Source: Aurifilum marmelostoma
Lineage: Eukaryota > Ascomycota > Sordariomycetes > Diaporthales > Cryphonectriaceae
Direction: 5' to 3'
Assembly (NCBI GenBank): GCA_027559495.1
Contig: JAMXSV010000016.1
Coordinates: forward strand, 744,001-808,000
DNA: 64,000 nt
Below are positions 56,064 through 64,000 of the stretch, one piece after another (positions within the stretch are counted from its first letter, which is position 1; every line of letters starts with the position of its first letter). Under the pieces are notes generated by a model, which was not told where the DNA came from, searched no databases, and saw nothing but the letters and a program-made list of their open reading frames with translations. A program made the translations under genes and the position numbers.

Positions 56064-59000
56064 CCTTCACCATTGAATGAAGGATCTGCCCTTTGCAAGA
56101 GACAGAGCTAGCATCCTCCTTCCCCGGCTGGAGGGCTACGATATTAGTGCAGGATCAACGCGCCTGTCATATGTACCGGCGGGTACTTTCTTCTGACAAC
56201 AGGCTTGGACATGAATCTTGATTGGTCCATCGTGGGTGCTGCGTTTGATTGAATGATCCTTCAACTAACCTCATGTTTGCTGTCGGATAGGGACCCGCCC
56301 GGTGAGGTGGGATGTGAGTCGTTGCGAGATCAATAGTCCTTGGCATCCAGCGCCCCCCTCGAGAGGTATCCGGGTATCTAGCTACGGCGATGTACCTCTC
56401 GAGCCGAAGTTGAACCACGCAAATTTGAAATTGGTACAGCAAGTATTGAACAAGACTCCCCTCGGGCTGCATGTGGAGGTCTTGTGCGAGGACTTACCGG
56501 TCCGGGGCATATGCTCAGTGCTTGCTTGGGCTTATGGCTGGCGTGAAAGTGTTGGTTTCACTGATGGTGGTCGTAGTAGCTTGGTTTCAGTCCCGACATG
56601 GGAACGTTTCGAGACTGTCCCTTTCGTGTGTTGTCTTGTTTTATCTTGACGCTCTATAGATTTCTCTAATTCCGTCAATGATACGATATAATTAATGAAT
56701 AGTTTATTAGCAACGGTAAAGTAGGATTTCGATAATAATCAAAACCATTGAAAGCCATTTTACGATCCTCATTTGAGGTTTATCGGGTAAGTACACCGTA
56801 TCTGGTCTGATCCAATGGCGGCATTCACTGTGACGGGAGCACTGAGGCCACCTCACGAGAATTCACCGACCCGAGCACAAGGCGCGAGAAAGTGTTACGG
56901 ACGTAATTCAAAGCCTTCTCGCATGCGACTCAGCAAAATTTACCCGCCTATTAGCGGGCGCGCAATGCTGCAGGATCTCTGTTTCCAGCTCCAAGATAAT
57001 GTGTGCAAACGGCGGCGGCCTGCATATCTTGGGCCCTCAGGCGTGCGGATTATCATGCCGTGCAACACATCTCCTGAGCCCTCCAGGCGACCCCGCCTCA
57101 CTCTTGGGACTGGAGAGCCCGTTCTTGCTTACGGTCCGATGATCTTGCACTTGATAGTCCACGTTCAAAATTCAGTGCGTTGTTCCATTGAGATGATGAG
57201 TTAGGTTTAGGCGTGCTTTTAAAGTCAAGCCCCCATCCCAAGCGCCGAGCTCGTCCGAACACAACGAAGATTTGCACAAGGATCGGGAAGCATTGCATTC
57301 ACCGGCTCGAGATCGAGCTTATCATGCGGCCTTTTCGGCCGCTTTGTGAGCGTGGAGAACGGAGACGGCCGAAAACCGAGCATACATGCCTGGTCGTTGA
57401 TAAGGCAGTCTGTGGTGACCTGAGCTGAGTTGGTTATGGGTGCGCTTTACATTAGCAGACAATGCTTATATTCTGCTTGTAAATCTGATGACAACCCTCA
57501 ACAAGTCATCACCATGTCAGTCTATAGATATCGTAATATATACACCTGGGTTAGAAACACCTAGTGATTTCAACACCTCCATGAGAATTGAGCTCAGAAG
57601 CCGTTGCATACCTACTCAAGTACTCAAGCATGAAGTGGAACTTTACTTTTTGGAATAACCACTGAACAAGCAACACCATTCAGATTTGTCCTTGCCCACC
57701 TGTCTCGTCCAAGAATTAGAGTTCTTTCCGTGCTAGGCAGTTGAAAAGCGTGTATCCCCCACGTTTACGTGAAGTTTCTGGTCAGCAGACAGTCTGACCA
57801 CCTTAGTCAAATGCACCTTAGTCCTCCTCATCACCGCTCTCAGAGGTGTGCAAATATGCTCCCCCCAGTGTGAGCTCCTTCTCCCCCAAGAAACACTATA
57901 GCATCATGCATCTGCTAATCACTCGAGGCCAGCTGGATTACACAGCCAACGCATCATCGCATAAAGTCAACAAGGTCATATTGATGGAAATTATCTCCAT
58001 TTCCTGCTTCTACGAACTTGTGACTACACTCAATAACAACAATGTCAACTAGTTGTGTACGGAAGTGCAATCATAAGCAACAGTGTGCGCCCATACGGCT
58101 GAATACTTGAGTAATAATTCTGTCACGTCTACGGATGATCGACAAGGCTTGGGGCCTTGAGACCAAAGGAGCTGTACTCCCACGGCCAAGGAGATTGCTC
58201 ATCTTCTCAGTGCAGACAACGATGATATTCGTGACATGGTGCATGGCATCGTTGTCTCCATACATGCAGTGTTATGTCTTCACCGCATATTCGCTAAGGG
58301 ACAGCTTGCGGCGACAGTGATTGGCAGCTTCTCATGCGTGGCTGACTGTATAGCGAGATTGAGCGATATCAGGACCTTCACGATGCAGGCCTGATCCTTG
58401 CGAGGCATGCGCTGTCCTGTCTCGTTCCCTGCCGGGAGCTCGCAGGCGTTCACGATCGACGTGATACCGAGCCCAGGAGGCCAAACTTCTTTGTTACGCA
58501 TGCCGCCATGTGACCCCGTCTCAGGAAATCCTGGCTTGTCTCGATGTCGGGATCGGCCTATGCCGGGGAAAAGAGAGACGAAGAGAGAAGAAGGGGGGTT
58601 GCATTTGAGTTTGATACCACGGTAATATGGGGAGTGGATGGTGGGTCGGGACAACTGGCCGCCCACGAGCCCGGGCTGGGCTCGAGACGAGGCGTCAGAT
58701 CTGCTACCAGACAATACCGACGTGCATAATCTGGATGTAGTGCAAGTCTGTGTATCCTTCTTTTCGTTTGCTTTTGCCCTTCTCGGCTAGGATGGCCATT
58801 GACCAAGCAATATGGTGACGGTACTGCCTCGTGAACAATAGCCTTGCCGACTGCTGAGATGCACACCTCTACGAAACAGAGCCGGGCCTATCATGCTTCC
58901 ACGAAAGAAAGAGGGATTAAATCCATGACTACATCTTTCAGACTGCCAAGGAGACCGTGGCTCGTCACGTTACTTTGCGTCGAGGCATACGATATGACTT

Positions 59001-62000
59001 GTGGCTTTTTACAACGGCGAAGTGTCTCGCTCGTGCCCTGGCTAAGAAATGATTTTGATCGAGAAACACAGCACTTGTCGTAGAATGAGTATTGTATGCC
59101 AGAAGGCCGGATCCAAAACTTCGGACTCCTGACAATCACCCGAGTCAAATCACGTTTCAGATTGCTAGGCGTCTCAGCGACTCACTACATTCAATTGTTT
59201 TTCTCTCGGTGAATGTCTATGGCAACGTTAATTGAACTGTGAATGGCTTGCCTGTGTTGCAAACCTCAGGGATTTCTCTATGATATCTTTATTCTGGCTA
59301 ATGAAACAGAGTAAGAGATTGCATCAAAGGCACGCACTCATCATATCTAGAAAGCATTCAATCGATCTACGCTTGACATTGTTGTATACTCGGGCCGGCG
59401 CAATTGCAATGCAATTTTCACATACGACAACTATACGAGCAGCTCTTGGAAACCGTTCCCATATCCACCAAAATATGTTTCCATGATGAGGGTTTTGAGT
59501 TGCGCTCTAAACAACATACAGTAGGGGCTATCATGTACAAGAGCCAGCCCTGCAGACAAGGCCGCCGCCGCTCGTCGTCTGGTCCCAGAAGGAGGCAGCC
59601 ATCGTTAGGTGCCACGGTAGCTGCTGAGAAACAAGATCCATTGGCCGGAGACGTGCAGCAGGATTGCCTCGCGAATCTGCGACAAGGGCCAGCACACGGC
59701 TAAGTACCGAGATTTGTCCCACTCCCTCAAGGGTCTGAGTGGGCAGAAGAGACAACGCAACTCTGGTAGAGAGATCAACTAGCAGTAGCAGCATTAGCAT
59801 CAAGCAGCAGTAGAACGTTTGGCTCCTCCACTAGGACGATATGTGTTTCCAACCAGGCAAGTATTCTTAGTGCTCCGCCGGCCCAGCTCGCGACTCCACG
59901 CTTTGTCCGACACGGAACCTCATCGCGCTTACGGGACACACACTCGTGAAGCGTCAGGAAGAAGAAGAAGAAGAAGTAAAGAAGGATGAAAGAATTTGCC
60001 TCGGCGCCATCCTTGACAACAATCGGGCTGTGCTAGGGCGAGTCCAACTCGTAGTGTTACGATCAGTGAGTGCATCACCGATGACGGCTGGAAGCCTGGA
60101 AATTTGCTAGGCGAGCTGCTGTCTTCAGGGGCCCCTGTTCTATACATTCTTTTTTTTCTCTCTCTCTTTTTTCCAGGGCTCACTTTTGTTCAGTCTGCTA
60201 CGCAGAGTTGCCCCCTTGTGCATCCCCAACGGTTCGTTCGCCTCACGTCACCCAAACCCCCGGGAGATCCTACCACGGCGGGAACCCAAGAGGCGGCTTC
60301 CAGCACATGTCCGTACGGGTACCGATCATGATCCAGTGGCTTGCCGACGCTCTGCTGCAGTCAAGCACAGGAATGGTTGCCCAAAATAAAATAAAAAAAG
60401 ATCCCATGGCCCCCAATACGCCTTAGACGGGGCCTTTGTCCAACCAGAAGCAAAGAAAAAAAAAAGGGAAAAGCAATAAATTAGTCGTGGGCCCGCCGCC
60501 CGCCGAGCAGACTTGCCAGTGGATGAGATTCTATGTTGGACTCGGCCCATCTGCTAATTAGACAAATACTCCCCCTGTCAAGTCAAAGGTACTTTGAAGA
60601 TGATCAAGGTACGGCCGTTTAGATGGGATCAATCAGTTCTCGAGGTGAGATGTTGAGTGAACGGGGGGGGGGGGGGTGGAGGGGCCCTGAGAGAGCCTTA
60701 CTTGTATCATGCATGCATGCAGGTATGCCGCCCGGTCCGCCCTGGAAGAGGGAGGGAAGAAAAAGAAAGAAAAGTTCCTGCTCGATGTGGCTTGTCATCA
60801 TAACCTCTGTGCCGTCCCGCTGGGACCGACCTCGGGAACAGGGTGGCCAGGACTTGGTCAGAGCCTCCCTGATTATCTTACGTCGGTGAATAAACACGCG
60901 ACATGATGCTAAACGTCCACCCCAAGTCTCACTTGCATACAGTGGCTCTCACTTGGCGTGAAAAAGCTGATGCACCTGATTTTTCATTTATGCGCGCCAT
61001 CTATGGTTCTGCTGCTATGGTTGCATCTCCTGAAGGAAGAGGAAAAAGAAAGAAAAAGGGAAAAAGAAAAAGAAAAAAAAAAAAAAAAGAGCCAAAAAAA
61101 AAAAAAAAAGCAAATTTCACTACCAGCCCTGTATGGCGTTTTGTGTGAGGGGCCACGAAAAAAAAAAAACAACCTGTACCATTATTAGTAACTCAGCATC
61201 AGCGTCGATGAACAAGATCGGCGCCCCCTGGATGATCGGTGAGCTCACAATTGGCCATGCTGCCGAATGAGAAGTTGTTGTCCCATCGCTTAAGGGGGAA
61301 GCAATGAACGCATGCATCAATAATTACACCCTTGTGGTTTTTGCTTTTTTTTCTATCTACCCTCCCATCATTTGGATGAGAAAATGGGGCTGTCAGTGGC
61401 TGATGTGGCTGACGCTTGAGGCAGATTGGTCTGAACGGGTCGACTGAGAAAAAAAGCAACCTGTTTGCCATCAGCGATAATTTATCGTCGTTTCGAGTCC
61501 GCCGCCCAAGCATGTATCTTTTCTGCATTCCCCACTCGCTAACATGCCGCATTAGCTTGGCCTCGGAAAAGTCATGGTCGTTATGCTCACCGCCACGAAG
61601 GGAGCAGGAGGCCGTCGATTCTAGTGTTAATCTCCCACCAGTCGTGTTCTTCCGAACCTCGAGGGGAGTACAGCCTTTCTCTCTCCCTCCCTCTCTCTCT
61701 CTCTTTTTCTCACTCTCGGCTGATCTTTCTCTCAGGTATTATAGTAGTAATTATATCGTCATACTATTTTATTCCTTGTAGCCTGTCTGTCTTGAGTAAG
61801 GTTCCCAGGCAAGGGATTGCGTGCTCCCAGGGCAAGCCCGCCCTCAGCCACCTGGCGCGCGGAGATGATGATGCATGGTCGCGGCCGTGAACGAGTTTTT
61901 CCTCCGGCTCGTGAGCCACATCGCACTGCTTCGCTTCGCATGGCGCTTGAGGACGCCGCACCTTGCACAATGCGCTCGTTTGATCTTCGGTCTGTGAAAC

Positions 62001-64000
62001 GAACGATTGATGTTCAATGGTATTCGTGACACCTCAGGTTTTCTCTAGACAGACAATCGAGAATCTACCACCGCAGAGGAGCCGGATATGATGACCTGTG
62101 ATGGTGATGTCGACGGCTGTCTGAGGACGTCCCGCCTCGGATGCTTGACCTCGTTCGTCCCTGCAGTGAGACGATACTCGAGTCCACCGTCAGCAGACCA
62201 TGAGTCGATCTCTCTGTCTCCTCTCAGAACGAGAGATGATACACACACACACATCTGCCTATGGACCAAGCATAAAGACTGGTCTGGATCCCAGCACTGC
62301 TCTCTTCAGATCTAGCAGACTGACTGACTAGACGGGACGGATGCACCTGACCTGCAAGATCATTAATCGTTGAGGGCTCTTATCGAGGTGTGCATTGTAC
62401 CGCATGGCCGGCACCCTTCAGAGCGCACGATACCGGTGATGGTTGTACCGGTGACCACCTTCTGCAGCCAGCCGTCGTCCGTTGCACGCCATCTGGTACG
62501 AGGCACCCCTCGCGCGGCGAGCACGGGCTACCGATGCCTGCGCGCGATGGGCCGCATTTTCATTAATTACCTGGGGCAAGATCAACATCCACCAAGGCTT
62601 GTGCACGCGTAATTAGCGTCGTACATTGCTCATGAGGATGTACATTTCTCATCTTGTTATCGAGCATGCCCGATGTGGACCGTACTTGTGACACACAACC
62701 ACCACCACCACCACCCTTTTGTAGCCGCTCCTGGTGCTCGCTGAGGCTTCATCGGGAATGAGAAGCCCTGCCCTTGTCTTTTCTGTGATACCTTCTTACG
62801 AATAAGAGCGACCAGAGATGTCCTGCCGGGGACTCTTTTTATATAAGCTCTTGTGCCTGTTCTCATGGATGACTTCTCTGCTTCCTCTTTTTGTTCTTTG
62901 CTCTAAATAAAACATATATTGATAACCATCGCCATCATCATCCCATTCTTGCCTCAACATACTTCCCTCCGACACCAAGAACCTGTACATCTTGTCCGTG
63001 TTTTACCCTCTAAAAAGCATTCCTTGCGAGACCATCCACCCCCCCCCCTCCTCTACTCCCTCCCACCTCCTTAACCCCATCCGACGAAAAGAAACGACTA
63101 TCCCTTGTTAGTTGACTACAACGACGTCAATACTGCACTCGGGTCTTCCTACTTATAAATTATCTCTTTACATATTTGGAATACTGTTCTGAACGGCTCA
63201 GCCATACGTGCAGGTGGCTGAAATCCTCTGGCGAGCGCCCCCTCAGGTAATAAGGCCACACCCACCTCTCCATTTGTTTTTTTATTTGTATTAGTCTGTT
63301 TCCCGATTCATCCAACCCCTCCCACCCCGGCAATTGAGAGAGCGCGCGCCTTCTGGGCGCGGATGGTTCGATGCAAATCATTGGCATGGGCAGACGAGGA
63401 TGCTGCTGGTACGATTTAAGCCGAGTCAGAGTTGCCTCGCCGCGACCTCCCCCCCCCCCCAAAAAAAGGGGTGGCTTCAGCCCTGTCTACAACGGACAAC
63501 AATACAGATGTGGATGCAACTGTCGGTTCATGTCTCGTCGATACTGTCTGTGCAGGAGAAATGATTCGACACGAATCAGAACCAATAAATGAGATGGGAA
63601 GACGAAAATTGCGAAATCTGGGCCACATAGCCCAGGGTGTGCGGACTGAGAAAAGGGCGAATATCGAAAAATTAAAATAAAAAAAAAAAGGGAGGGGGGG
63701 GGGGTGGCGGCGAAACCAACAACATCACGCAGACCGGGGATTGTACGCTTCAGAACAAAGACTCGAAAACCACTCGGCTGATCTTCCGACGGTGTCTTTA
63801 ATAAGATACTGAATACAGTGCCTCGAGGACAAGAACAAGAAAAAAAGAAGGAAAAAAAAAAAAAAGGAACGCAGCTGAGCTGAACAGGGCCGACCACTGT
63901 GCTGTCTTCCGCCATAATATCGAACAACGACCAAACAAAAACCAAAAACCAAACCACAGTGTAAGTGTGTGTCCTACAGTGTCCATTTGTCGCCGTTGAG

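Larger units (their letters stand above)
52555..64000. other. Gene-poor 11.4-kb segment
   Basis: No convincing gene on either strand. The longest open frame (52945-53472, minus) is 175 codons, Pro/Arg/Gly-rich and without recognisable motifs. Others are under about 160 codons and overlap. The segment is not uniformly AT-rich, and I saw no transposase, reverse transcriptase or long terminal repeats. Homopolymers and microsatellites are frequent. Decayed mobile elements, non-coding RNA or lineage-specific small genes cannot be excluded by eye. Confidence 0.5.

Noticed and set aside
60104..60331. Open frame with a signal-peptide-like hydrophobic stretch
   Set aside because: It has no ATG start in frame, and the hydrophobic part is written by a T/CT-rich tract.
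53000..64000. Decayed transposon or RIP-mutated repeat
   Set aside because: Base composition is mixed rather than strongly AT-rich, and I saw no terminal repeats or element-encoded motifs; a genome-wide search would be needed to say more.

Overview
The window looks like a contig from a filamentous ascomycete (Pezizomycotina, most likely a Sordariomycete-type genome). The genes are GC-rich and broken by short GT-AG introns, mostly 60-150 nt. The families present are typical of that group: a CE5 acetylxylan esterase, two PTH11/SAT4-type rhodopsin-domain receptors, an UstYa/DUF3328 oxidase, a yeast-type amino-acid permease and a fungal GYF-domain protein. I support 16 protein-coding genes well, plus one weaker candidate for a secreted Cys-rich protein. 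I saw no rRNA, tRNA, CRISPR array, intact transposon or virus.

Layout. 1-2190: no recognisable gene. 2.2-8.4 kb: ASA1 (WD40), a GNAT acetyltransferase, an acetylxylan esterase and a membrane-anchored lectin-like propeller protein. 8.4-16.7 kb: sparse, with one PTH11-like receptor that has a 7-nt micro-exon and a doubtful Cys-rich secreted protein. 16.7-24.4 kb: a compact housekeeping block with a DHH/RecJ-like phosphoesterase, RNase P/MRP subunit POP4, a PlsB/DHAPAT-type acyltransferase ending in a peroxisomal AKL signal, and pantoate-beta-alanine ligase. 26-30 kb: an FAD monooxygenase and an UstYa-like oxidase side by side, possibly a small specialised-metabolism pair. 32-36 kb: a BTB-type protein and a second PTH11-like receptor. 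38-47 kb: two long housekeeping genes, the TTC27/EMW1 TPR protein and the GYF protein. 49.5-52.6 kb: an amino-acid permease and a small one-pass membrane protein. 52.6-64 kb: about 11 kb without a convincing gene.

Three conserved genes (POP4, the BTB gene, the GYF gene) each carry an apparent 1-nt frameshift exactly at a C/G homopolymer. The window is also full of long homopolymers and short tandem repeats. Homopolymer-length error in the assembly is the simplest reading, though real lesions or slippage cannot be excluded from sequence alone. The housekeeping genes act in separate processes (PIKK-complex assembly, tRNA processing, ether-lipid and pantothenate synthesis, mRNA-associated GYF function), so nothing suggests one dedicated pathway apart from the monooxygenase/UstYa pair.
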